A stretch of DNA of 64,000 bases from JAWKUK01 sp041398605 (GTDB lineage: Bacteria > Planctomycetota > UBA1135 > GCA-002686595), in contig JAWKUK010000022.1 of assembly GCA_041398605.1 (NCBI GenBank), positions 61,142-125,141 of the forward strand. Direction: 5' to 3'. Below the pieces are notes generated by a model, which made no database searches, was not told the DNA's origin, and was given only the letters and a program-made list of their open reading frames with translations. This document shows, in pieces, positions 33,056-41,413 of this stretch. The position numbers and the translations under genes are program-made. Numbering within the stretch: position 1 is the stretch's first letter; every line of letters begins with the position of its first letter.

Positions 33056-34336
33056 ATGAAGCACACGCAAAGCGCCGCTACTCTCTTCGCGCTCGGACTC
33101 CTCGCGCCCCTCGCGCTCCTCGCCTGCGGCCGCGCAGAGTCAGCTGTCCTGAGCTCGCAGGGCGACGAGGCGCGCGCGCCCGAGCCCGAGCCCCTCGCCG
33201 CCTTGGTCGACGCGCCGCTCGCGGCGCAGCGCAAGCGGCTCCTCGAGCTCTCCTTCGAGGCGGCCTCGAAGATGCCAAGCGCGCCGCACGTCAAGAATCG
33301 CTCGCGCGCGCAAGAGGGCGTCGTGAGCGCTGTGCTGCGGCTCGGTCAGGCGCGACAGGCGCTCGAGGCGAGCGCCCAGATCGACAACTGGCGGCGCGGG
33401 ACGGCCTACGCGGCGCTCGCCCTGCACGAAGCCGCGGCTGGCCACGCAGCGGCCGCGCGGCGCTGCCTCGCGCTGGCGCAGGAGGTGCACGCGGAGGCGC
33501 TCGAGCAAGACGAGCAGGAGTGGCGCGCAGATCGGCTGCTGGCGCGGATCTCGCAGGTCAAGTGGGCGCTCGGTGATATCGAGGGCGCGCTCGCGCTAGA
33601 GCGCGAGATCGACGCGGCCGAGCTCGCGGACCTCGTCGCCGCCAAGGCCCGCGACGCTGCGGCAGAGGACTACGAGGCACAGTTCGCCGAGCTCGAGCGC
33701 CTCGTAGGCACGGGCGACTTCAACCTGACGCGCAACGCATTGGCGGTCGGCGCGGCCTTGCATGATCGCTTCTACGACAACGAGGCCCGGCGCGCCCAGC
33801 TCGAGGCGTGGATCACTACCGCTTGGAAGCCGCTCCCGATCGATCTGCGGATCGACCTGGTCGAGCGAATCGTGGCGAACGCGGAGGCGCGTGGTGACGC
33901 CGCGCGCGGACGTGAGATGACGGCCCTTGTCGCCCAGCTCGCTGACCAAGTCTCCTGGACGCCAGAGCTCCGCATCGCCGTGCAAGCGCGGCTGGCGAAG
34001 CTCCTGCTGCGCGTGGGGCAGAGCGAGCTCGCGCTGCAGCGCCTCGGCGCGGCCCTCGACCTGTTCTCAGCCGAGCGCGAGCGTATCTTCGACGTCTTCC
34101 GCGCGGGCGCGCTGCGCCCCGTCGCCGAGGCCTACGCGGCAGCGGGCCAAACGGACGCGGCGCTCTCGGTGTTCCGCTTGGCGGTCGAAGAGGGCGCGCT
34201 GAACCCGAACTCCAGGCCGAAGGCCGAGGACCTCGCAGCGACGTGCTGCGCGCTCGCTGAATCGGGCCTCGTGCTCGATGACGAGTTCATGGCCCGGATG
34301 GAAGCCATCTCGAACGGGCTTGCCGCGCCTTGGTGA
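33056..34336 (+). CDS. lipoprotein with helical (TPR-like) repeats, function unknown
   Basis: The 426-residue protein has a lipoprotein signal with lipobox LLAC (Cys24). The remainder is Ala/Leu/Glu/Arg-rich and almost entirely helical, in repeating pairs such as RGTAYAALALHEAAAGHAAA and AGALRPVAEAYAAAGQTDAA, resembling tetratricopeptide or SEL1-like units. No catalytic motif was found. It lies beyond the terminator of the TonB/beta-helix block and so is probably transcribed separately, and it is convergent with the PQQ/EF-hand gene (55 bp apart). A role as periplasmic scaffold is conceivable, but I do not recognise the family. Confidence 0.75.
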   Translation: MKHTQSAATLFALGLLAPLALLACGRAESAVLSSQGDEARAPEPEPLAALVDAPLAAQRKRLLELSFEAASKMPSAPHVKNRSRAQEGVVSAVLRLGQARQALEASAQIDNWRRGTAYAALALHEAAAGHAAAARRCLALAQEVHAEALEQDEQEWRADRLLARISQVKWALGDIEGALALEREIDAAELADLVAAKARDAAAEDYEAQFAELERLVGTGDFNLTRNALAVGAALHDRFYDNEARRAQLEAWITTAWKPLPIDLRIDLVERIVANAEARGDAARGREMTALVAQLADQVSWTPELRIAVQARLAKLLLRVGQSELALQRLGAALDLFSAERERIFDVFRAGALRPVAEAYAAAGQTDAALSVFRLAVEEGALNPNSRPKAEDLAATCCALAESGLVLDDEFMARMEAISNGLAAPW

Positions 34337-34345
34337 GCGTCCGTC

Positions 34346-34383
34346 AGCGCCCCTTTGGCGCTCGCCAGCGTGTCCTGCGCAGG
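34346..34383. terminator. possible bidirectional terminator between convergent genes
   Basis: Two short inverted repeats occur in the 55 bp gap: AGCGCC/GGCGCT (34346-34351 and 34357-34362, loop CCTTT) and the palindrome CCTGCGCAGG (34374-34383). Stems are short, so this is tentative. Confidence 0.35.
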
Positions 34384-34391
34384 AGGCCCTC

Positions 34392-35858
34392 TCAGCCCTT
34401 GGCTTCGAAGCAGTACAGGGCCTCGGTGGTGCGTACGTAGACGCGCCCTGGGGCGAGCGCCGGCGTGGCGTAGACGTCCTCGCCGAGGTCGACGACCGCG
34501 CGCGGCGTGAGCTCCTGGGACTCGCGCCAGCGCGGGAGCACTACAGCGAGCCCATGCTCGGAGACGAGGTACAGCGAGTCTGCGCTCATCACCGGCGACG
34601 CATAGAACGTGTCCACGGCGTCTTTGATGCGCACGTTCGCAAGCGAGCGGCCGTCGCTCGGATCGATGACCGTAAGGATCCCGCCGCTGTCAGCCAACAT
34701 GTACACGACCTCGTCGTCGTACAAGAGCGACGGTAGCTGGGGCACCGGCTTGCGGTACGCCCACACGAGCTCTGGCTCCGCCCCGGGGGCCGTGCCGGCG
34801 AGCCCGAAGGCGAGGAGCCCGTTCTGTGAGCCGAGCGCGAGCTGTAGGAACTCCCACTCGGCTTCGTCGAGCTCGCCGTTGCGATCGAGGTCGATGGAGG
34901 GGAACCACGACGAGGCCCGGCTCGCTGGCATCTCGTTCTGCGAGATCGTTCGATCACCGTCGGCGTCGTTTGTCTCGAGCACCGCTCGGAACTCAGGCAC
35001 CTGGATCTGATTTCCAGGTTGGTTGAGCGGCGAGCCGTAGCCGTTGATGAGGACGCGCTCGCCGGCGAAGATCGGCACGGACTTCATCTCGAACGAGAGC
35101 CCCGGCGCGGCCCAGACCTTCAAGCCCGTCGCGACATCGTAGGCCGTCAACAAGAACGAGCCTGGCAACAACGCCGTGGCTCGGCGGCGCTCGGTGCCGG
35201 CCGTGATCGCGTCTCCGAGGATCGGCGTGCAGTGGCCACTGCGTGCCTCGGGGCGCGCCGCGCGCCAGCGTTCGACGCCGGTCGTATCGTCGATGGCGAT
35301 GAGGTACGAGCCGCGCGCTTGATCGCAGGCCAAGAGCACGAGCCCTTCGGCGAGGATGGGCGATGCGCCCATGCCGTAGTCGTTGACGAACGGGCCGAGC
35401 GGGACGCGCCAGCGCTCTTCTGCTGCATGGTCGTAGGCGAGCACTCCGAACTCTGGAAAGAACACGACGACCCCGGCCGCATCGACGGCCGGCGTCGGCG
35501 ACGCCGGGTGGTTCCGCCCATCCAGCTCGTCGCGCCGCGGCCGGGGCGCGACGCGCCGCCAAAGGAGGCGCCCGGTGTCCGCGTCGAGGCACAACGTACA
35601 CAGCGCGTCGCCGTCGAGCGCGGTCAGGTACACGCGGTCCTGCCAGAGGACCGGGGAGGAGTGGCCCTTTGGCAGCGGCGTGCGCCACCGCAGGTTCTGC
35701 GCCGGGTCGAGCGCCGTCGGCAGGCCGCCGGCGTCGAGCCGACCCGCGCCGTTCGGGCCGCGAAAGCGGCTCCAGCCGGAGACCGGGCCTGGACTTGTGA
35801 TGGTGATGTCTTGCGCCGTCGCGGCGACGCAGGCGAGGATCGCGCAGAGGGTGCTCAC
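34392..35858 (-). CDS. PQQ-type beta-propeller protein with inserted EF-hand pair
   Basis: The 488-residue protein has a short signal peptide (to about residue 16), then beta-propeller blades of the PQQ/outer-membrane-assembly type, each with the pattern LDADTGRLLWRRVAPRP, IDDTTGVERWRA or VIDPSDGRSLANV. Between blades, around 290-330, two calcium-binding EF-hand loops are visible: DADGDRTISQNE and DLDRNGELDEAE. Such PQQ/EF-hand hybrids are typical of Planctomycetota. No enzyme activity can be assigned. It begins with GTG in a GTGA overlap with the preceding BNR-like gene and is the last of six coupled genes in the second polysaccharide block, suggesting it binds or senses the product in the periplasm. 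Confidence 0.85.
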   Translation of the reverse strand: MSTLCAILACVAATAQDITITSPGPVSGWSRFRGPNGAGRLDAGGLPTALDPAQNLRWRTPLPKGHSSPVLWQDRVYLTALDGDALCTLCLDADTGRLLWRRVAPRPRRDELDGRNHPASPTPAVDAAGVVVFFPEFGVLAYDHAAEERWRVPLGPFVNDYGMGASPILAEGLVLLACDQARGSYLIAIDDTTGVERWRAARPEARSGHCTPILGDAITAGTERRRATALLPGSFLLTAYDVATGLKVWAAPGLSFEMKSVPIFAGERVLINGYGSPLNQPGNQIQVPEFRAVLETNDADGDRTISQNEMPASRASSWFPSIDLDRNGELDEAEWEFLQLALGSQNGLLAFGLAGTAPGAEPELVWAYRKPVPQLPSLLYDDEVVYMLADSGGILTVIDPSDGRSLANVRIKDAVDTFYASPVMSADSLYLVSEHGLAVVLPRWRESQELTPRAVVDLGEDVYATPALAPGRVYVRTTEALYCFEAKG

Positions 35859-37003
35859 CCCGCGAGTCTAGCCGTCGGCGCCAGTTCACGCGCGGGCGCG
35901 CGCTCGGCGAGATGGGCGACGATGTGCGCCTCGTCCCAACGGATCAGTCGCCCGTGGAGGCCTGCCAGGGACTGGCCGGTCGCGAGCACCGAGCCGTCGT
36001 CGAGCTCCCCGTCGGGCAGCAGGACCATCGGATACTGGAGCCGGCCCTTGAGGTCGTTCAGGAAGGCCAGGTCGCGCTCGAAGCGGGCGATGGGGTGCCA
36101 GTCCTCGCCGTCGAGGCTCGCATAGAGCGCGACGCGCGGGTCCAGGTTGATGGGGCTCGGCTCGAGCGCGGTCGAAACGAGGTAGAGCGCCCGGGTCTGC
36201 CCGACGGTGAAGACGCTCCCCGGCACGTACGCCAGGCGCTCCATCCCTCCTGTGCGTGGGTCGAGCATCTGGATGAAGTTGGCTTCGGTCGGCGCGTCGG
36301 ACGGGACGATCAGCCCGGCGGGCGCCGGGAGCGCGGACACCGCGCGCGCCCCTTGGAAGCCGCGCGCGACGGGCGTCAGCGTCCGGAACTCGTCGCTGGT
36401 CCACCAGATCCCGGCTTCGTCGCCTTCATCGCCCGTCATGACCCAGAGGCCGCGGCGGAAGCGGTCGTAGACGACGCCATGGACGTGCCGGATCGAGCCG
36501 CGCGGGAACACGTGCGCGACGCTCCAGGCGCGGCCGTCGTCGCTCCCGTAGATGTACACCTCGTCGCGACGCGCGTTGCCGAAGTACTCGCCGAAGTAGA
36601 GCCGGCCGCTCGCTGCGCGGCAGAGGTTGAGCGGTCGGGTGCCACGCGCGACGTGGTGCGCCGTCTGAAAGCGGTCAGCGGTCGCTTCGCAGCGCAGGAT
36701 CGCGCCGCGCACGACGGCGACGTGGCCGCCGTCCGGCATCGGGAGGACCGAGTGAATCCCTGCGCGCAAGAGCCGCGCGGCGATGGGCGCCAGCGCCAGC
36801 GCGCGCTCGGTCGGGCGCTGCCAAGCGCGCGCGATGCGCTCGAACTCGACGCCCCCGTCATAGGACGCGAGCAGGTCGAGCCCGCGCGCAGCGAGCACCG
36901 TCGCGCCGCTCGTGTGCAGCACGCGCAGCTTGCCGAGCACCTCGGGGGCGAGGCCTTCCGCGACGCGCGCGAGGCGCGGCTGGACGAGCGTCAAGCCGGT
37001 CAT
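35855..37003 (-). CDS. BNR/beta-propeller-like protein of polysaccharide locus, function unknown
   Basis: The 382-residue protein shows repeated blade-like segments with Asp-box-like or related turns: YIYGSDDGRAWSVAHV, WWTSDEFRTLTPVA and LYASLDGEDWHPIARF. These resemble BNR/sialidase-type repeats. A motif FGEYFGNARRDEVYIYGSDD is characteristic of a family I have seen in exopolysaccharide clusters but which has no assigned function. No signal peptide is evident. The ATG overlaps the sulfotransferase stop and its own stop overlaps the PQQ gene start, so it is tightly coupled to both. A glycan-binding role is an inference. Confidence 0.7.
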   Translation of the reverse strand: MTGLTLVQPRLARVAEGLAPEVLGKLRVLHTSGATVLAARGLDLLASYDGGVEFERIARAWQRPTERALALAPIAARLLRAGIHSVLPMPDGGHVAVVRGAILRCEATADRFQTAHHVARGTRPLNLCRAASGRLYFGEYFGNARRDEVYIYGSDDGRAWSVAHVFPRGSIRHVHGVVYDRFRRGLWVMTGDEGDEAGIWWTSDEFRTLTPVARGFQGARAVSALPAPAGLIVPSDAPTEANFIQMLDPRTGGMERLAYVPGSVFTVGQTRALYLVSTALEPSPINLDPRVALYASLDGEDWHPIARFERDLAFLNDLKGRLQYPMVLLPDGELDDGSVLATGQSLAGLHGRLIRWDEAHIVAHLAERAPARELAPTARLAG

Positions 37004-38055
37004 CGCAGGCCCTCGAGCAGGCGCCGGGCAGCGAACACGCTCCTGGACATGGTCCGATAGAGCGGGGCCAGAGAGGGCGTGCGCGGCGCGGGCCCGGCGC
37101 CGCTCGCTGAGGCTCCGGCGCTGCGTCGATATCCGAGCCGATCGAAGGCCTCGCTGCTGACGCGCTCAACGAACGCGATCTGGGCCGCGGGCAGCTCACG
37201 CCGCCACTTCTCGACGTTGTCCGTCAAGAGCGGCCCGAGCGTCTCCTTCTTCCACGAGTGCTCTCGCGAGTCGACGAGCGCGCGCGCGGAGTTGCCGAAC
37301 TGCAGCATCGCGGCGTCGTAGTCGAGCCCGATGTGCGCCGCGACCGCCGCCAGCGTCTGCTCGGGCTCGGCGACGAGGGCCTCGTAGCGCACCTCGAGGT
37401 ACCGCGCGCCGAACAGCCGCGCGCCGAGCTGTCGGCCGCGTCGAAGCTGGTCCTGGGCGAGCAGCACGTGCTGCCACCATGGGCGCCCCTTGGACCACGC
37501 CGCGCGTGTCCGCGACAACAACACGTCGCGCGGGTCTCGAATCACGTGCAGCACGTAGGCGCTCGGGAACGCGCGCGCGAGCGCCGGAAGGTGGTCGAGG
37601 TTACGGGGGTCCTTGTCGCCGACGCGGTGCTTGCCCTGCCCGGCCGAATAGAGCGCCAGCAAGCGCTCGAACACGGCGAGGGGCGCCAACGCGCCGTCCT
37701 TCTGGCCGGCCAAGAGCGCCTCGGCCGCGATATTGGCGCGCGCGAAGTCGACGTCGGCATCGAGCCGCGCCGCGAAGCTCGCGACGGTGCCGCGCTCGAG
37801 CGCCTTGCGCACGCGCGACGGCGCGACGTAGCGGCGGAAGAAGTGGGTCTCCGGCGGGAACGCGAGCTCTGGGTGCGCGTTCAGCATGCTGTGCAAGAGG
37901 CTCGTCCCCGAGCGACCCACGCCGCAGATGAGCACGAGGCGGCGCACGTCCACCTCTGAAGCGACCGTCGCTTCAGGCCGCCGCTCGCCCTCGGCCGCGC
38001 TCAGGAGCGACCCGCGTGAGTGAGCGCCCACGGTTGTAGGTGCAGCCACGTTCAT
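37000..38055 (-). CDS. PAPS-dependent sulfotransferase
   Basis: The 351-residue protein has both PAPS-binding signatures: the 5'-phosphosulfate loop LICGVGRSGTSLLHSML (about 42-58) and the 3'-phosphate motif HVIRDPRDVLLSRTRAAW near 168-185. It belongs to the broad Sulfotransfer family that sulfates carbohydrates or other small molecules. Setting within a Wzx/Wzy locus points to sulfation of the polysaccharide or its repeat unit. ATGA overlaps join it to the asparagine synthase gene upstream and the BNR-like gene downstream. The first 35 residues are unstructured and may not all be translated. PAPS synthesis genes (cysD/N/C) are not in the window. Confidence 0.9.
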   Translation of the reverse strand: MNVAAPTTVGAHSRGSLLSAAEGERRPEATVASEVDVRRLVLICGVGRSGTSLLHSMLNAHPELAFPPETHFFRRYVAPSRVRKALERGTVASFAARLDADVDFARANIAAEALLAGQKDGALAPLAVFERLLALYSAGQGKHRVGDKDPRNLDHLPALARAFPSAYVLHVIRDPRDVLLSRTRAAWSKGRPWWQHVLLAQDQLRRGRQLGARLFGARYLEVRYEALVAEPEQTLAAVAAHIGLDYDAAMLQFGNSARALVDSREHSWKKETLGPLLTDNVEKWRRELPAAQIAFVERVSSEAFDRLGYRRSAGASASGAGPAPRTPSLAPLYRTMSRSVFAARRLLEGLR

Positions 38056-40025
38056 GCCGGAATGAGCTCCGTCTCTGAGGCCGCTCGCTTCGCTGCGCCG
38101 ACCCGGCTGCGGATCCCGGAGTCCAGCACGTCCTCAATGAAGAGCCCGTGCCAGAGCATGAAGTTGACGAGGCTGAAGTACAGCCGGTCGCCGCGCGCGG
38201 CTGCGAGCGAGGCGATCGCGCCCTTGTCGAAGAGGCCCGTTCGATCAGCAAAGCGCCCGAGGTCCGCCAGGTGCTGCGTCCCGAACGGCTTGTCTTTCCA
38301 CTCGGCCACCGGGGCGCGGAAGCCGCGCTTCTTGCGCCGCACGAACTCGCTCGGCAGCTCTCGCTCAGCGACAGACTTGAAGAGCGCCTTGCCTTCGCGG
38401 TCGTTAGCGCCGCGCCATTCCGGCGGCAGGCCTACGACAAACTCGATCAAGTTGTGATCGAGGTATGGGACGCGCCCTTCGATGCTGAACGCCATCCCCA
38501 TCTTGTCGAGGCGCGGGAGCATCAATTGCGGCAGCCGGAAGCGCAGGTCGACGTAGGTCATCCACGCGGTCAGGTCGCGGGCGTTGCCCCGCGCTTCGAA
38601 CGCTTCGCGCAAGGGGCGCACGACGGCGTCGTACGTGCTGGGCCCGGAAGTGTCGACCGCGGGGCCCAGGAGCCGCGCCTTGGCGCCTTCGCCGAAGTCC
38701 ATCGCGCCGGTCCAGAAGAGGGGTTCGCCAGCCGCTGCGCGTCGCAAGACCTCCACGTGCGGCGAGAGCCAAGGTAGGCTCGAGGCCGCGAGGCTCGCTG
38801 CGCCGCGCCGCAGGAGGCGGCCGGGGAAGTCAGGGAGGCGTGAGTTCCAGCGCTCTGCGTCGCGGAGGCGCAGCCAGTTGCGATAGCCGATGAAGACCTC
38901 GTCGCTGCCTTCGCCGGCGAGTACGACCGGGACGCCGGCCTGCCGCGCGGCGCGCGAGAGGTAGTAAACGGACGTGCAGACCGGCGCGGCGATGGGCTCG
39001 TCTTGGTGCCATGCGACATCGATCAGCGCGTCGCCGTAGCTCGCTTCGTCCAGGGGGATCTCGTGGTGCGTCGCGCCGGCTGCGAGCGCCAAGCGCGAGG
39101 CTTCGTCGCCTTCGTTGTAGGAGTGGTGCCCTGGGTAGGTGACGGTGAAGGTCTCCGGCGCCGCGCGTCGCTTCGCCAAGAGCTGCAGCAGGTACGCCGA
39201 GTCGACGCCGCCGGAGAGGAACAGTCCGACGGGGACGTCCGCGACGAGGCGCGCGTCGAACGACTCTTGCAGCAGCTCGGCCAGCCGCTCCTTGGCCGCC
39301 GCGAGCGTGGGCGGCGGCGCTGCTGCGCGCTCCAGCGGGTCCCACCATACGCGCCGGTGCTGCGCGCCAGTGTTGAGGTTGATGTCGATCAGCTCGCCCG
39401 GGCCGAGGCAGCCAATGCCCTCGAACAGCGTGCGCGGCGCGGGCACCGCGCGGAAGGAGAGGTAGTGGCGGAAGCTCTCCTGGTCCAAGCGCGGGGTCAC
39501 GCGCGGGTGCTCCAGGAGCGCCTTCGCCTCGGATGCAAAGAGCACATCGCCGTCGACGTCGGCGACGTAGAGCGGCTTGACGCCGACGCGGTCGCGCACG
39601 AGCACCGCGCGCTGGCGGTCCGCGTCGTAGAGCGCGAACGCGAACATGCCGCGCAGGCGATGCAGCAGCCCGTCCAATCCGAACGCGAGGTAGCCCACGA
39701 GGAGCACCTCGGTGTCGGAGTGATCCGTCGCGAAGTGCATGCCGCGCTCGAGCAGCTCGGCGCGCAGGTCGGCGTGGTTGTAGATCTCACCGTTGAAGAC
39801 GATCGAGACCCGCCGCCCATCGTGCGTGGCGTGCATCGGCTGCGACGCCTCCGTCGAGAGGTCGATGATCGACAGTCGGCGGTGCGCGAGCCCGACGCGC
39901 CGATCGCCGCTGACCCAGAGCCCTGCGCCGTCTGGTCCGCGGTGCTCCATCGCGTCGCGCATCGCGATGAGCGCGCCGTCCTCGACGCGACCTTCACGCG
40001 AGAGCCAGCCGGTGATGCCGCACAT
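38052..40025 (-). CDS. asnB: asparagine synthase (glutamine-hydrolysing), paralogue 2
   Basis: The 657-residue protein again combines a class-II glutaminase domain (Cys2 in MCGITGW) with a synthetase domain holding the PP-loop SGGVDSA near residue 270. It also retains AGEGSDEVFIGY, part of the synthetase active site. It differs in length and detail from the paralogue at 7778-9682, so it is not a recent duplicate. It overlaps the Wzy-like gene by one base (TGATG) and the sulfotransferase by four. Coupling to a flippase, polymerase and sulfotransferase suggests it modifies the polysaccharide, for instance amidating a uronic acid. Plain asparagine synthesis remains possible. Confidence 0.92.
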   Translation of the reverse strand: MCGITGWLSREGRVEDGALIAMRDAMEHRGPDGAGLWVSGDRRVGLAHRRLSIIDLSTEASQPMHATHDGRRVSIVFNGEIYNHADLRAELLERGMHFATDHSDTEVLLVGYLAFGLDGLLHRLRGMFAFALYDADRQRAVLVRDRVGVKPLYVADVDGDVLFASEAKALLEHPRVTPRLDQESFRHYLSFRAVPAPRTLFEGIGCLGPGELIDINLNTGAQHRRVWWDPLERAAAPPPTLAAAKERLAELLQESFDARLVADVPVGLFLSGGVDSAYLLQLLAKRRAAPETFTVTYPGHHSYNEGDEASRLALAAGATHHEIPLDEASYGDALIDVAWHQDEPIAAPVCTSVYYLSRAARQAGVPVVLAGEGSDEVFIGYRNWLRLRDAERWNSRLPDFPGRLLRRGAASLAASSLPWLSPHVEVLRRAAAGEPLFWTGAMDFGEGAKARLLGPAVDTSGPSTYDAVVRPLREAFEARGNARDLTAWMTYVDLRFRLPQLMLPRLDKMGMAFSIEGRVPYLDHNLIEFVVGLPPEWRGANDREGKALFKSVAERELPSEFVRRKKRGFRAPVAEWKDKPFGTQHLADLGRFADRTGLFDKGAIASLAAARGDRLYFSLVNFMLWHGLFIEDVLDSGIRSRVGAAKRAASETELIPA

Positions 40026-41413
40026 CAGGCGCCTCCTTCAACGGGGCTGAGGGTATTGAGTGAGCGCTCAGCCTGCTCAGCCCGCGCACCGAGCGCGCGC
40101 CAAATGACGCCCGCGCAGGTCGCCAGCAGCATCACGGGCAGCAGCACTGAGAACAGGTGCTTGGCGATCGAGACGCTCGAGCCACGGTGGGCGAGAACGA
40201 TCATGTGGACGAGATAGGGTTGGAAACGCGCCACAGCGCTCCAGGGACAGGTCCGCGACCGTCGCTCGAGGCTGGACAGGAGGTATGCGAGCGCGAGGCC
40301 CACGCCAAACGGGCCGACCAGCGAGCCGAAGTTCCACCAGGCCTCACCGACGACGCTGAAGGCGGTGCCGCCGCCCCGCGCCTCGAAGCTCGGGTAGTGC
40401 TCACGCGCGAACTCCTGCGCGGGGGTCGGAGGGCGGTCCGGGTAGAGCCAGAGCGGCAGGACGCCGAGCGCCGCATTGGCGTAGCTCGACCCACGGAGCG
40501 AGCCGGCCTCTTCGAACTGGGCGAGCTCCATCGCTGTGAGGAAGGGGTGGGAGAGCTCCGAGCCGCCTACGATCTGGCCGAGGGTCTGCTCGATCCCTTT
40601 CTGCTGCTGCTGGACGGTCCGCATGGCGTCCATCAGGCTGCCTTTCCAGGCGCCGCGCAGCATGGCGTACGACTCGATCCCGGCGTAGCCGACGCCGAGC
40701 GCGATCACGACCCACGGGCGCACTCTGGCGAGCGAGAAGCCACGGTCGCGGCACGCGAGATACACGTAGCCGAGGAACAACGCCACGGCATACGTACGGA
40801 CGGCTACGATCCCGATCGACCAGATCATGACCCCGAGGGCGATAGCGCGGAAGGCCCGCGTCAGCCCGCGCGAGAGCGTGCTCGCCTCCGCCCAAAGACA
40901 GCCGGCGATGACGAGGTTGAGCCCGATGTAGAAGGTCCCGAGCCCGCTCGAAACGCGGTACTTCTCGGCGAAGTTGCTGCGGTCCATCAGCGGCGCGAGG
41001 CCGACCTTCTTGATGTAGATCGCATAGAGCAGGCCGCCACCGATCACGAGGCCGCCCGCGATGACGAGGTCGCGGAAGCTGCGCGCCGGGTCGTCTTCGG
41101 TCCGATAGGCCCGCGGCGGCTCCGCGCTCTCCGTGCGACGCCAGCGCACGCGCGCGACGATGGCGCACGCGCCCAATGCGAACGCGAGGTACTGCCATTG
41201 TGCGTCGAGCACGACCTCCTGCGGGAGGTACGCGCCGTGGCGCCAGGTCAGCGGCGGCACGAGCGCCGCGCCGATGGGGTAGAAGGTCCCCACGAGCACG
41301 GTCGTCGCGACCAGCAGCACGGACGGCTCCAACGGGGAGCGGCGCCTGACGCAGTAGAGCGTCGCAGCGCACAGCGCGACGAGGAGCGCTGCGATCACGA
41401 GGCGCTCGGTCAT
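40025..41413 (-). CDS. O-antigen/oligosaccharide repeat-unit polymerase, Wzy-like
   Basis: The 462-residue protein is strongly hydrophobic with about ten predicted membrane spans and a large periplasmic loop (about 255-350) containing LSHPFLTAMELAQFEEAG and RPPTPAQEFAREHYPSFEAR. This topology and the setting next to a flippase fit a Wzy-type polymerase that joins repeat units in the periplasm. Wzy proteins diverge so far that identification relies on topology and context. Its ATG overlaps the flippase stop (ATGA), and its stop shares one base with asnB. Confidence 0.8.
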   Translation of the reverse strand: MTERLVIAALLVALCAATLYCVRRRSPLEPSVLLVATTVLVGTFYPIGAALVPPLTWRHGAYLPQEVVLDAQWQYLAFALGACAIVARVRWRRTESAEPPRAYRTEDDPARSFRDLVIAGGLVIGGGLLYAIYIKKVGLAPLMDRSNFAEKYRVSSGLGTFYIGLNLVIAGCLWAEASTLSRGLTRAFRAIALGVMIWSIGIVAVRTYAVALFLGYVYLACRDRGFSLARVRPWVVIALGVGYAGIESYAMLRGAWKGSLMDAMRTVQQQQKGIEQTLGQIVGGSELSHPFLTAMELAQFEEAGSLRGSSYANAALGVLPLWLYPDRPPTPAQEFAREHYPSFEARGGGTAFSVVGEAWWNFGSLVGPFGVGLALAYLLSSLERRSRTCPWSAVARFQPYLVHMIVLAHRGSSVSIAKHLFSVLLPVMLLATCAGVIWRALGARAEQAERSLNTLSPVEGGA

